From positions 1 to 64,000 of the forward strand of contig JBAXQM010000008.1 of assembly GCA_037131735.1 (NCBI GenBank): a DNA stretch of 64,000 nt, in the 5' to 3' direction. This document shows positions 32,812 through 41,886 of the stretch, piece after piece; positions within the stretch are counted from its first letter, which is position 1; every line of letters begins with the position of its first letter. This DNA is from CAIUPE01 sp037131735 (GTDB taxonomy: Bacteria > Pseudomonadota > Alphaproteobacteria > Rhizobiales > Beijerinckiaceae). A program made the position numbers and the translations under genes. The notes under the pieces were generated by a model. The model was not told where the DNA came from. It made no database searches and saw only the letters and a program-made list of their open reading frames with translations.

Positions 32812-35800
32812 ATGAAACTTACGTCTTTAAAGATCACTGGGTTTAAATCCTTTGTTGATCCCACGGAATTCCTGATCGAGCCCGGTTTGACCGGCGTTGT
32901 CGGGCCAAATGGCTGCGGAAAGTCCAATTTGGTCGAGGCTTTGCGTTGGGTGATGGGCGAAAGCTCACACAAAAGCCTACGCGCCTCGGGCATGGACGAC
33001 GTCATTTTCAATGGCACGACCGGCCGCCCGGCACGCAATATGGCTGAGGTGACGCTCGTCATCGACAATAACGACCGCAAAGCCCCCGCCGCCTATAATG
33101 ACACGGAACTCCTCGAGGTCACCCGCCGGATCGAGCGCGAAGAAGGCTCGACCTACCGGTTGAATGGCCGCGAAATTCGCGCCCGTGACGTCCAGCTTCT
33201 GTTTGCCGATGCCGCCACCGGCGCCCGCTCCCCCGCCATGGTCCGTCAGGGGCAGATTGGTGAAATCATAAATGCAAAGCCAAGCGCCCGCCGCCGCATT
33301 CTTGAAGATGCCGCCGGTATTGCCGGTTTACATGGCCGCCGTCATGAAGCGGAACTGCGCTTGAAAGCTGCCGAAGACAATCTGCAACGCCTCGACGATG
33401 TCATGGGCCAGATTGAATCGCAGATTGACGGTTTGAAACGTCAGTCGCGCCAGGCTGAACGCTATAAAACATTGTCGGCCGATATCCGCCGCACCGAAGC
33501 CATTCTCGCGTTGCGCGGGTTACGCGATGCGCGTCATCACGTAACTGACTCCGAAATGAAAGTGGAAGAAGCGCGCGATGCTTTGACACGCACCGGTTTG
33601 CGTCAGGCTGAAACGGCAAAAGATCAAGCGGTTGCGGCTGCCAATATGCCGCGTTTGCGGGAAACGGAAGCGGAAGCGGCTGCCGCGCTTCAACGCCTCG
33701 TATTGGCGCGCGAAACACTTGATGCTGATGAAGCGCGCGCAAAAGCCCGTGCTGATGAATTGACCCGCCGCGCCGAACAAATGCGCCGCGATCTCGAGCG
33801 CGAAAAACAACTCGCTGCTGATGCCGTTAAAGCGATTGAAACACTCGATGCAGAACGCGCGTCTCTTGAAGCGGAGCGTGAGTCAACAGCGGATAAACAA
33901 ACAAACGCGGAACGCATGAAACGTGAACGCGAAGAACATCTCGCGCGCGTCGAAGAAGAGTTTTCATCGCTGCAGCGTCTCGTTGCCGAATTGCAGGCAC
34001 GCCGTGAATCGATTGCCTCACGTTTGCGTACCGAGCGCGAGCGCGTGCAACGCTTTACCGACCAACATGGACGCAATGCCGCCGACCTCGCAACGCTTGA
34101 TCAAGAAGCGCATAGCGATCTTGAAGGCATCGCGCTGGCGAGTGAAGTATCTGAAGTTACTGAGGCGCTCTCGGCCGCAGAAACCGACGCCGAACATCGC
34201 CGAGCCGCGCATACAGAAGCCCGCGAAGCCGAAGCGGCATTGCGCGCGCCTCTCTCAGAAGCCGATCGTCATGTTCAGCGTTTAGAGACTGAAATCCGCA
34301 CACTCACGAAATTGCTCGCCAATGATGGTGAAGGCCGTTGGCCTGCCCTGATCGATCAAATCACTGTGCGCAAAGGCTATGAGTCGGCACTCGGCGCAGC
34401 GTTCGGCGATGATCTTGATGCCGCGCTTGATCTCGCTGCACCTGTTCATTGGCTCAATCCGGGCGCAGCTGAATTCGATCCCGCATTGCCCGACGGCGTA
34501 ACATCACTTGCGTCACTCGTTGAAGCACCGCCGGAATTGCAACGTCGCTTGAAGCAAATCGGTCTTGTTGATGCCGATCAAGGCGACAGACTGCGTACGA
34601 CACTGAAGACGGGGCAAATTCTTGTCTCAATCGATGGCGCGGTATGGCGCTGGGATGGTTATGTTTCAGCCGCCGGCGCACCAACACCCGCGGCGCGTCG
34701 ATTGGCAGAACGCAATCGCTTGGGCGATCTCGAAGCCGAAGCCGACGATGCGCGTCGTGACCTCGCGCGTCTCAAAGCCGACATGGATGAAGCCTCATCG
34801 CATGTGCGCGGCGCAGCAGAAGCCGAAAATGCCAGCGTCATCGCCTTGCGCGATACGCGCCGTAAGCTTGAGACGTTGCGTGAACGTTTAGCAATTGTTG
34901 AAAAGCGTGATCGTGATCGTATGGCGCGTCGTTCGGCACTCGTTGAAGCATCAGAGCGTCTTTCGACATCACTTGTTGAAGCGCAAGCCGCTTTGAATGA
35001 TGCTGAACAGCAAGAGCGTGATTTGCCCGATATGGCCGAGAAAGAAGCGGCCTTGATGCATACACGTGCAAGCGTTCAGTCATGGCGTGTGGCCTTGGCC
35101 GATGCGACAGCGGCGTTCCAAAGCCTGCAACGGGAAGCGGAAGCACGCGAGCGTCGCCTTTCCGCGATTGCGTCTGAAAAGCAAGGCTGGACAGATCGCT
35201 CACAACACACGATTGCGCATACAAACGAGATTGAAGCTCGTCTTGCAGAGGTCATCGCTGAATCCGATGAGCTTTCTGGCGCGCCGGCGATTTTTAATGA
35301 ACGTCGTTTGGCGCTTGCGGGTGAAGTCGAGAGTGCAGAACAAACACGCAAGTCACGCGCTGATGAACTCGCTGAGGCCGAAACCGCTTTGGCAGAAGCT
35401 GATCGTCACGCACGCGAAGCGTTAGCCGTCTTTACCGCTGCTCGCGAAGAACAAGTGCGCAGTGAAATGCGTCTCGAAGCCGCGCAACAATCTTTGGCTA
35501 CGCAAATGGCTTCGATTGAAGAACGCTTTGAAGAACCAGAAGCGGCGCTGATTGAACGCATCGGTGTTGAAGCTCTTGATCAAGTCGATGATCCTGCTGA
35601 GCTCGCCGGAAAACTCGAGCAATGGAAGAGCGAGCGTGATCGTCTGGGTGCCGTCAATCTGCGCGCCGATGATGAATTGCGTGAAATCGACGAACGCCGC
35701 ACGGCAATGGAAACCGAGAAAGAAGATCTCGTCGAGGCGATCCGTCGTTTGCGTTCGGCGATTGGCACCTTGAACAAAGAAGGCCGCGAGCGTCTGCTTA

Positions 35801-36270
35801 CCGCCTTCGATATTGTCCAGGGTCACTTCGAGAAGCTCTTCACCTCACTCTTTGGCGGCGGCACGGCGAAGCTCCAGCTCATCGAATCTGATGATCCGCT
35901 GGAAGCAGGGCTCGAAATCCTCGCCCATCCGCCCGGCAAGAAGCCTTCTACGCTTTCGCTCCTCTCCGGTGGCGAGCAGGCGCTGACGGCGATCGCCCTC
36001 ATCTTCGCGGTGTTCTTGACCAATCCGTCGCCGATCTGCGTCCTCGACGAAGTCGATGCGCCGCTCGATGACGCGAACGTTGAGCGTTATTGCGACCTTC
36101 TCAACGATATGGCGCGTTCGACTGAAACCCGTTTCGTCGTCATCACCCATAATCCGATCACCATGGCGCGAATGGATCGCCTCTTCGGGGTCACCATGGC
36201 GGAGCGCGGCGTCAGCCAGCTCGTATCGGTCGATCTCGGCACGGCGGAATCATATCTGAAGGCGTCGTGA
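32812..36270 (+). CDS. smc: Chromosome segregation protein SMC
   Basis: SMC is the condensin ATPase that organises the chromosome with ScpA and ScpB. This 1152-aa protein has Walker A GPNGCGKSN at residues 31-39, two long coiled coils (about 170-500 and 650-960) separated by a hinge (about 505-620), and the C-terminal signature LSGGEQALTA (1051-1060) and Walker B ICVLDEVDAP (1075-1084). Length and layout are standard for alphaproteobacteria. The hinge carries the GYESALGAAFGDDLD block. Codon use shifts towards Glu/Ala/Arg-rich coil in the arms, which explains the many spurious open frames on the opposite strand. Confidence 0.97.
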   Translation: MKLTSLKITGFKSFVDPTEFLIEPGLTGVVGPNGCGKSNLVEALRWVMGESSHKSLRASGMDDVIFNGTTGRPARNMAEVTLVIDNNDRKAPAAYNDTELLEVTRRIEREEGSTYRLNGREIRARDVQLLFADAATGARSPAMVRQGQIGEIINAKPSARRRILEDAAGIAGLHGRRHEAELRLKAAEDNLQRLDDVMGQIESQIDGLKRQSRQAERYKTLSADIRRTEAILALRGLRDARHHVTDSEMKVEEARDALTRTGLRQAETAKDQAVAAANMPRLRETEAEAAAALQRLVLARETLDADEARAKARADELTRRAEQMRRDLEREKQLAADAVKAIETLDAERASLEAERESTADKQTNAERMKREREEHLARVEEEFSSLQRLVAELQARRESIASRLRTERERVQRFTDQHGRNAADLATLDQEAHSDLEGIALASEVSEVTEALSAAETDAEHRRAAHTEAREAEAALRAPLSEADRHVQRLETEIRTLTKLLANDGEGRWPALIDQITVRKGYESALGAAFGDDLDAALDLAAPVHWLNPGAAEFDPALPDGVTSLASLVEAPPELQRRLKQIGLVDADQGDRLRTTLKTGQILVSIDGAVWRWDGYVSAAGAPTPAARRLAERNRLGDLEAEADDARRDLARLKADMDEASSHVRGAAEAENASVIALRDTRRKLETLRERLAIVEKRDRDRMARRSALVEASERLSTSLVEAQAALNDAEQQERDLPDMAEKEAALMHTRASVQSWRVALADATAAFQSLQREAEARERRLSAIASEKQGWTDRSQHTIAHTNEIEARLAEVIAESDELSGAPAIFNERRLALAGEVESAEQTRKSRADELAEAETALAEADRHAREALAVFTAAREEQVRSEMRLEAAQQSLATQMASIEERFEEPEAALIERIGVEALDQVDDPAELAGKLEQWKSERDRLGAVNLRADDELREIDERRTAMETEKEDLVEAIRRLRSAIGTLNKEGRERLLTAFDIVQGHFEKLFTSLFGGGTAKLQLIESDDPLEAGLEILAHPPGKKPSTLSLLSGGEQALTAIALIFAVFLTNPSPICVLDEVDAPLDDANVERYCDLLNDMARSTETRFVVITHNPITMARMDRLFGVTMAERGVSQLVSVDLGTAESYLKAS

Positions 36271-36369
36271 CGCGGTGCAACAGAAAGCCTGGTCAGACGA
36301 AAGGCGGAGCCCTGAAAAAGGCCTAAAAAATCTATATTTTTCAAAGCATTAGGGAAAGTCTCCGTTGCC

Positions 36370-36398
36370 TTGACAGGCCTAGGGTAAAAAACTATGGT
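36370..36398 (+). promoter_or_regulatory. Candidate housekeeping promoter for the F0 ATP synthase operon
   Basis: TTGACA (36370-36375), 17 bases, TATGGT (36393-36398). The -35 box is perfect and the spacing ideal. It lies in the 241-base gap between smc and atpI, leaving a leader of roughly 105 bases before the atpI ATG. Confidence 0.6.
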
Positions 36399-36511
36399 GC
36401 GCGCGCTCGAAAGGGTGGGCTAGACCTCGGCTCAGTTGTTGGTTGCCGGCGGGTTTTTCTTCAAGAAAATCAAGCCGATAGACGCGGTACGTGTTCACGG
36501 AACAGGGGCCG

Positions 36512-36889
36512 ATGAAAGAGGTGGATCACGAAGACGGTGGAGACCGCGCTCTTCAAGAGCGGCTCGCAAAGCTCGCGGGCGCGATTGAGAAGAAGCAGGC
36601 GGACTCTTCTGAAAGTGATCGCAGACAGGCGGAAGCCGCAGCTGTGGGTGGTGAAACCGGTAAGGCGATGGCCCTAGGGTTTCGGATGCTCGCAGAACTG
36701 ATTGCGGGAGTCGCTGTGGGCGCGATCATTGGATGGCAGATTGACCAGTGGTCAGGCCTGTCACCTGTTTTTCTGATCATCTTCCTGATGCTCGGCGTGA
36801 CCGCCGGCTTCTGGAATATGGTGAAACTCGGTAGCGGCAAAACGCCCAACCGATCGATGGATGCGGACCGCAAGGACCGCAACGACTGA
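36512..36889 (+). CDS. atpI: ATP synthase accessory protein AtpI
   Basis: A 125-aa AtpI/Atp1-type protein, first gene of the F0 operon. The N-terminal 55 residues are charged and helical. Two membrane spans follow: LIAGVAVGAIIGWQIDQW and VFLIIFLMLGVTAGFWNM, the usual AtpI hairpin with GxxxGxxxD-like packing. AtpI helps assemble the c-ring and may carry magnesium in some species. A GTG at 36491 could add seven residues; ATG 36512 is preferred. atpB follows after 11 bases. Confidence 0.88.
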   Translation: MKEVDHEDGGDRALQERLAKLAGAIEKKQADSSESDRRQAEAAAVGGETGKAMALGFRMLAELIAGVAVGAIIGWQIDQWSGLSPVFLIIFLMLGVTAGFWNMVKLGSGKTPNRSMDADRKDRND

Positions 36890-36900
36890 GGAGCGAGAGC

Positions 36901-37650
36901 GTGGCGGCTGAAGGCGGAATTGATCCCATTCATCAATTTGTGATTGCGCCCCTGTTTCACATTGGGCCGCTCCCTGTCACAAATTCCGCTGTGTTCATGA
37001 TCGCCGTTCTCGCGGCAGCGACATTCATCATGATCATTGGCACATCATCACGCGCGCTCGTTCCGGGCCGCCTGCAATCGCTTGGCGAAGTTGCCTATGA
37101 ATTCGTTGCCAACACCGTGCGGGGTTCTGCCGGTCAAGATGGCATGCGCTTCTTCCCGATGGTCTTTTCGCTGTTCATGTTCGTCCTGTTATCGAACTTG
37201 ATCGGCATCATTCCCTACACATTCACCGTCACGAGCCACGTCATCGTAACCTTCGCGCTCGCCGCGTTGGTTATTCTCACCGTCATTCTTTACGGTTTTT
37301 ATCGCAACGGCCTTCACTTCTTGCATCTCTTTGTGCCGTCAGGTGTGTCGCCCATTTTGCTGCCACTGCTCGTTTTGATCGAAGTGATCTCGTTCGTTTC
37401 GCGTCCGATCAGCCTCTCAGTTCGTTTGTTCGCGAATATGCTCGCGGGTCACATCACGCTGAAAGTGTTCGGCGGCTTCGTCACCATGTTGCTTGCTTCG
37501 GGCACATGGGCGGTGATCCTTGCGCCTCTTCCTTTCGCGATGACAGTGGCTTTGACCGCGCTCGAACTTCTCGTCGCGTTCTTGCAAGCCTATGTCTTCG
37601 CTATTCTCACTTGCGTCTATCTCAACGACGCGATCCATCCCGGACATTAA
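36901..37650 (+). CDS. atpB: ATP synthase F0 subunit a
   Basis: The 249-aa proton-channel subunit. It has five or six membrane helices. The essential Arg lies in SLSVRLFANMLAGH (about residue 177), and a conserved C-terminal helix reads ELLVAFLQAYVFAILTCVYLNDA. The start is GTG at 36901, with a GAGGAGCGAGAG ribosome-binding region; no nearby ATG suits. It works with the c-ring to convert proton flow to rotation. The F1 genes are not in the window, which fits the separated F0 and F1 operons of many alphaproteobacteria. Confidence 0.95.
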   Translation: MAAEGGIDPIHQFVIAPLFHIGPLPVTNSAVFMIAVLAAATFIMIIGTSSRALVPGRLQSLGEVAYEFVANTVRGSAGQDGMRFFPMVFSLFMFVLLSNLIGIIPYTFTVTSHVIVTFALAALVILTVILYGFYRNGLHFLHLFVPSGVSPILLPLLVLIEVISFVSRPISLSVRLFANMLAGHITLKVFGGFVTMLLASGTWAVILAPLPFAMTVALTALELLVAFLQAYVFAILTCVYLNDAIHPGH

Positions 37651-37704
37651 CAGAAAATCCGGTCCACCTTTTCAACCGATCCACTCATCAAATAGGAGCA
37701 CAAC

Positions 37705-37935
37705 ATGGATCCCGTCTCTGCAAAATATATCGGTGCTGGTCTCGCTGCGATCGGCATGGGCATCGCCGCCATCGGCGTCGGCGTCATTTTCGGCAACTTC
37801 CTCTCGGGCGCTCTGCGTAACCCGTCAGCATCGGACAGCCAGTTCGGCCGCGCGTTTATCGGTGCTGCTCTCGCCGAAGGTCTTGGCATTTTCGCGTTCC
37901 TCGTCGCGATTCTCTTGCTCTTCGTGATCAAGTAA
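37705..37935 (+). CDS. atpE: ATP synthase F0 subunit c
   Basis: The 76-aa c-ring subunit: two membrane helices joined by a polar loop (ALRNPSASDSQ). The proton-binding carboxylate is Glu58 in AALAEGLGIFAF. The Gly-rich first helix (GAGLAAIGMGIAAIGVGVIFG, shown as residues 10-30) permits tight ring packing. No sodium-type ligand set is apparent, so proton coupling is expected. An AGGAG ribosome-binding site precedes it. A strong hairpin lies 51 bases after its stop and may set the high c-subunit ratio. Confidence 0.96.
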   Translation: MDPVSAKYIGAGLAAIGMGIAAIGVGVIFGNFLSGALRNPSASDSQFGRAFIGAALAEGLGIFAFLVAILLLFVIK

Positions 37936-37986
37936 GATCGCGTTTCGATTTTCGGGCCTTAGGGTTCGATAATTCTTGACGGACTA

Positions 37987-38006
37987 CCCCGCCGGTTTCG
38001 GCGGGG
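37987..38006 (+). terminator. Strong GC hairpin between atpE and atpF'
   Basis: CCCCGCCG-GTTT-CGGCGGGG forms a perfect 8-bp GC stem with a 4-base loop, then CCTTGTTT. It could partly terminate transcription or protect the 3' end of the atpI-B-E message, which would allow more c subunit than b subunits. Confidence 0.7.
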
Positions 38007-38057
38007 CCTTGTTTCATCAGGGCGCGAAAGCTCCCGTCTCCCGCGCGAGAAAGTGCG

Positions 38058-38603
38058 ATGGCAACGACTCCAGAGACCACGACCGAAGTGGGGCATGATG
38101 GCGGACACAGCACCGTGTTCCCGCCCTTTGATCCCTCAACATTCGGACCGCAGCTCCTGTGGCTCGCGATCATTTTCGGGCTTCTTTATCTTCTCATGTC
38201 GCGGATTGCTTTGCCGCGCGTGGAAGGGATTCTCGAAGCACGGCGCGCAGCGCATGAAGGCGATCTGAATGAAGCCGCGCGTCTTCGCGAAGAAACGGAA
38301 GCGGCTATTGCCTCTTTTGAAAAAGCACTCGCAGATGCGCATGCACACGCAGAAGATATTGGCAAACAGACGCGCGATCGTTTGAATGCCGAGATCATCA
38401 ATAAGCGTGCAGCCTTCGACGCTGAACTCACCGCCAATCTTGATGCGGAAGAACATACCATTGCCGAGAACAAGGCGAAGGCGATGTCGAATGTCAGCGA
38501 GATTGCTTCGGAAGCTACGATGGCCATTGTTCGCCAATTGTCGGGTATCACCCCTGGCGCCGGCGAAGCCACTGCGGTCGTCGGCCGCGTGTTGAATAAC
38601 TAA
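38058..38603 (+). CDS. ATP synthase F0 subunit b' (peripheral stalk)
   Basis: A 181-aa stalk subunit. After a polar N-terminus, one membrane helix (PQLLWLAIIFGLLYLLMSR, residues about 30-48) anchors it. The rest is a long Ala/Glu-rich helix that dimerises with subunit b. Alphaproteobacteria commonly have two different b-type genes, and the first is usually named atpG or atpF'. It stands 15 bases before the second b gene and downstream of the atpE hairpin. Confidence 0.92.
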   Translation: MATTPETTTEVGHDGGHSTVFPPFDPSTFGPQLLWLAIIFGLLYLLMSRIALPRVEGILEARRAAHEGDLNEAARLREETEAAIASFEKALADAHAHAEDIGKQTRDRLNAEIINKRAAFDAELTANLDAEEHTIAENKAKAMSNVSEIASEATMAIVRQLSGITPGAGEATAVVGRVLNN

Positions 38604-38618
38604 CGGAAGGGCGCCGCT

Positions 38619-39101
38619 ATGATGGATGCTGCATTTTGGGTTGCCGCTGCTTTCGTCGTTTTCATCGGCGTGCTTTGGTATCTTGGCGCGTTTAAAACAC
38701 TGATCGCCGGTCTCGATAATCGCGCTGAAGACATCCGCAAAGAACTCGAAGAAGCAAAAGCGCTGCGTGAAGAAGCACAGCGTGTGTTCCAAGAATACAA
38801 AAAGAAATTCTCTGCGGCCGAACATGAGGCTGACGAAATCATCGCTCGTGCAAAGGCCGAAGCCGCGCGCTACACATCAGAAGTTGATGCCGAATTCCAG
38901 AGCTTCATGAAGCGTCGTCGTGAAATGGCTGAGAAGCGTATCGCACAGGCTGAAGCGAATGCGATGGCCGAAGTACGCGCCGCCGCTGCCGACGCCGCAA
39001 TCAAAGCCTCTGAAATCATTCTGCGTCAAACCGTTGTTGGCGCCACCGCCGACAAACTTCTCGAGCAAGATCTCACCGAAGTGCGTCGCGAATTCCGCTA
39101 A
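38619..39101 (+). CDS. atpF: ATP synthase F0 subunit b
   Basis: A 160-aa subunit with an N-terminal membrane helix (FWVAAAFVVFIGVLWYLGAF) followed by a charged coiled-coil helix from LDNRAEDIRKELEEAK to the end. It pairs with b' to form the stator that holds F1 still. Two ATG codons are adjacent (38619, 38622). It is the last gene of the operon, ending at a clear intrinsic terminator. Confidence 0.93.
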   Translation: MMDAAFWVAAAFVVFIGVLWYLGAFKTLIAGLDNRAEDIRKELEEAKALREEAQRVFQEYKKKFSAAEHEADEIIARAKAEAARYTSEVDAEFQSFMKRRREMAEKRIAQAEANAMAEVRAAAADAAIKASEIILRQTVVGATADKLLEQDLTEVRREFR

Positions 39102-39127
39102 GACGAAAACTCGATATGATAAAAATC

Positions 39128-39154
39128 AACCGCGCCGCTTAGCGCGGTTTTTTT
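39128..39154. terminator. Bidirectional intrinsic terminator after atpF
   Basis: AACCGCGC-CGCTTA-GCGCGGTT followed by TTTTT. The perfect 8-bp stem and T-run end the atp transcript. A run of A on the other side of the stem (AAAAATCAACC) suits termination of the convergent glycosylase-like gene too, whose stop codon it overlaps. Confidence 0.88.
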
Positions 39155-39998
39155 ATGCCTTTGGCAACGACAAAAGCCGATCGCGCAAGGCTTTAAGATC
39201 TCGCCAAGCAAAAAGCTTTTGTGCTGGATGGCGAAGGAGATGACCCGGCCCGAATGTTACGAGCATCGGCACGGTTTTATCGTCAAGCGCAAGATCAAGC
39301 CATTGTCCACGCAATTTCAAAATTGTTTCCGAACGATCGCCGAGCATTTGTGCCCCGCTCGTTCCAAAGGACAGAATGAGTTTTGGTTGGAGCAATTGAA
39401 GCTGCCGCCTCAAGAACGGCGCAAGCGTTGAAAGCTCCTGCGTCGTTGGTGCGCGATTGCCCGGCGGGCGCCAAGGCACCGACATCGTCAATGCGACATG
39501 GTCTCGCGACAGGCCGATGGAACCGAGCATCAGATCAAGCAACACACCGGCGCGGCCAGAAAAAATCTCACCCGAACGCTCATCATCGGCTTCAGGAAGA
39601 TCGCCAAGAATGATGATGCCGCCGGGTACAACATTATCGGCTATCAACAGGTTCCGCGCGGTGCGCTTGAGCGCAATGCCTTCAAACCCTTCGAGAGCGG
39701 CGCGCAGTTCGGTCAAATTTGATGCGGCTTGCGCTTGTTGATGGGCCTTCTGTGCCCATTCATCACTTGAGCCTCCGGCAAGGATCGGGGTAGCCGCGCC
39801 ACGCAGCGGCGCAACCGGCTTTGGCATTAGACGAGAACTGGACTTCGACTCCGGGTTTGCGGCGACAATGTCGGCCGCCGGCTTTTCGCTGAATCGGTCA
39901 TGCGGCATTTCGTCCAAGAGCGCATCAACGCCACTCGCTAAATGCCAGCGGATCAGGGCCTCTCGTGGATCCACCTCATGATCTAACTCTTTTGCCAT
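39153..39998 (-). CDS. Uracil-DNA glycosylase superfamily protein, degenerate family-4-like
   Basis: A 281-aa protein whose C-terminal 180 residues align by eye with family 4 uracil-DNA glycosylases, but with key changes. Motif A, normally GEAPG, is GDLPE (132-136). The Fe-S cysteine region, normally DGCALKRTA, reads EGIALKRTA (about 106-114), and the whole protein has no cysteine, so the iron-sulfur cluster must be absent. The usual SNILPWRPPGNR is TMSVPWRPPGNR (171-182), losing the Asn expected to read uracil. Motif B, normally FHPAYLL, is FGPGHLL. The stacking Phe (IFSG, 145-148) is kept. It may be inactive on uracil or have changed specificity. The frame is intact, so it is not a simple pseudogene. 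It is divergent from ETF-QO. Confidence 0.8.
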   Translation of the reverse strand: MAKELDHEVDPREALIRWHLASGVDALLDEMPHDRFSEKPAADIVAANPESKSSSRLMPKPVAPLRGAATPILAGGSSDEWAQKAHQQAQAASNLTELRAALEGFEGIALKRTARNLLIADNVVPGGIIILGDLPEADDERSGEIFSGRAGVLLDLMLGSIGLSRDHVALTMSVPWRPPGNRAPTTQELSTLAPFLRRQLQLLQPKLILSFGTSGAQMLGDRSETILKLRGQWLDLALDDKTVPMLVTFGPGHLLRHPAQKLFAWRDLKALRDRLLSLPKA

Positions 39999-40152
39999 TT
40001 TATCAGTCTAAACTCCGGCGCAATGGTTTGCCAGCCTTCTCCGAGAAATGCTATGCGCAAAGGGAGACGGAATGATGTGGCCCGGTGAAAAGCCAGCCGC
40101 ACGGATGCGGGGCAACACGCGTTCGAGAACAAAAGTCCTGAGGGGAACAAAG

Positions 40153-41832
40153 ATGGATTTGGCCGAAGCACAGGCGCTTCCGCGCGAGGGTATGGAATTC
40201 GATGTTGTGATCGTAGGTGCCGGTCCGGCAGGACTTGCCGCGGCGATCCGCTTGAAACAGAAAGATCCGGATCTCGCGGTTGTTGTCGTCGAAAAAGGAT
40301 CGGAAGTCGGCGCGCATATTCTCTCGGGCGCGGTGATCGATCCCATCGGACTTGATCGGCTACTTCCTGACTGGCGCGACGATAAAGACGCGCCGATTAA
40401 AACCGCAGTTACCGACGATCATTTCCTCGTGCTCGGTCCCGCAGGCGGCATTCGTCTTCCGAACTTCCTGATGCCGCCTTTGATGTCGAACCACGGCAAT
40501 TACATCGTGTCCCTCGGCAATGTGTGTCGTTGGCTTGCTACAAAAGCAGAAGCTTTGGGCGTTGAAATCTATCCGGGCTTTACGGCAGCCGAAGTTCTCT
40601 ATGGCGAGAAGGGTGAAGTAGTTGGTGTTGCAACTGGTGATATGGGCATCGCCAAAGACAACACCGTAAAAGACGGTTTCACACGCGGCATGGAGCTCAA
40701 AGCAAAATATACGCTCTTTGGTGAAGGCGCGCGTGGCCATCTTACCAAAACACTCATCAAAAATTTCCGTCTTGATGAAGGGCGCGAACCGCCGAAATTC
40801 GGCATCGGCATCAAAGAACTTTGGCAAGTCGCACCCGAAAACCACAAGCTCGGCCTTGTGCAACATTCATTCGGTTGGCCGCTTGATGGCAAAACCGGCG
40901 GCGGGTCTTTCCTTTATCATCTTGAAGACAATCTTGTGGCTGTCGGGTTTGTTGTGCATCTGAATTATCGCAATCCGACGCTCTCGCCTTTCGATGAGTT
41001 CCAACGTTTCAAAACGCACCCGATGATCCGCCCGACTTTCGAGGGCGGCAAACGTTTGTCTTATGGCGCGCGCGCGATTACCGAAGGCGGGTGGCAATCG
41101 GTACCAAAGCTTTCATTCCCGGGCGGCGCACTTATCGGATGCGCCGCGGGCTTTGTGAATGTGCCCCGCATCAAAGGATCGCATAACGCCGTTCTCTCCG
41201 GCATTCAGGCGGCTGATCAGATTGTCACCGCGCTCAAAGAAGGCCGCATGAATGACGAGTTGCGTGATTATGAAGCCGGCTGGCGCTTCTCCGCGATTGG
41301 TCGTGATCTGCGCAAAGTGCGTAACGTCAAACCACTCTGGTCAAAATTTGGCACATGGATCGGCATCGGTCTCGGTGGTCTCGATATGTGGACGAATGAC
41401 CTCTTCGGCTTTTCGATCTTCGGCACATTGCGCCACGGCAAGCCCGACCACGCGACGCTTGACCCGCTCTCTGCGGTTAAGCCCATCGTCTATCCGAAGC
41501 CCGATGGCGTTGTGTCTTTCGACAAATTATCGTCGGTCTTCTTGGCCTCTACCAATCACGAAGAAGATCAGCCCGCGCATTTGCGTCTGACTGATGCGTC
41601 AATTCCCACGGCAAAGAATTTGCCGATGTATGGTGAACCGGCGCGGCTTTATTGCCCCGCAGGCGTCTATGAAGTCGTCTATGGTCAGGAGAGCACGAAG
41701 AGCGAGCCGCGTTTCGTGATCAACGCGCAAAACTGCGTTCATTGCAAAACTTGCGACATCAAGGACCCGTCACAGAACATCACATGGGTGACGCCAGAAG
41801 GCGGCGGCGGCCCGAACTATCCGAATATGTGA
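40153..41832 (+). CDS. Electron transfer flavoprotein-ubiquinone oxidoreductase
   Basis: ETF-QO passes electrons from acyl-CoA and amine dehydrogenases, through ETF, to ubiquinone at the membrane. The 559-aa protein has the FAD motif VVIVGAGPAGLAAA at residues about 17-30, and a C-terminal 4Fe-4S domain with CPAGVYEV, NCVHCKTCDIKDPSQNI motifs. The ubiquinone-binding region lies between. The ATG at 40153 follows GAGGGGAAC and gives the usual short lead-in; an earlier ATG pair near 40072 also has a purine-rich ribosome-binding site and cannot be fully excluded. It serves dehydrogenases such as the acyl-CoA dehydrogenase at 59 kb. Confidence 0.95.
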   Translation: MDLAEAQALPREGMEFDVVIVGAGPAGLAAAIRLKQKDPDLAVVVVEKGSEVGAHILSGAVIDPIGLDRLLPDWRDDKDAPIKTAVTDDHFLVLGPAGGIRLPNFLMPPLMSNHGNYIVSLGNVCRWLATKAEALGVEIYPGFTAAEVLYGEKGEVVGVATGDMGIAKDNTVKDGFTRGMELKAKYTLFGEGARGHLTKTLIKNFRLDEGREPPKFGIGIKELWQVAPENHKLGLVQHSFGWPLDGKTGGGSFLYHLEDNLVAVGFVVHLNYRNPTLSPFDEFQRFKTHPMIRPTFEGGKRLSYGARAITEGGWQSVPKLSFPGGALIGCAAGFVNVPRIKGSHNAVLSGIQAADQIVTALKEGRMNDELRDYEAGWRFSAIGRDLRKVRNVKPLWSKFGTWIGIGLGGLDMWTNDLFGFSIFGTLRHGKPDHATLDPLSAVKPIVYPKPDGVVSFDKLSSVFLASTNHEEDQPAHLRLTDASIPTAKNLPMYGEPARLYCPAGVYEVVYGQESTKSEPRFVINAQNCVHCKTCDIKDPSQNITWVTPEGGGGPNYPNM

Positions 41833-41886
41833 TCGCTTGTGCGCGTAAAGGGTCTTTCCGAATCCGGGGGCAGTTTGTATCGATTG

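Noticed and set aside
40048..40152. N-terminal extension of ETF-QO
   Set aside because: The extra residues do not resemble the family, and the ATG at 40153 has its own good ribosome-binding site directly before the FAD motif. Not fully excluded.
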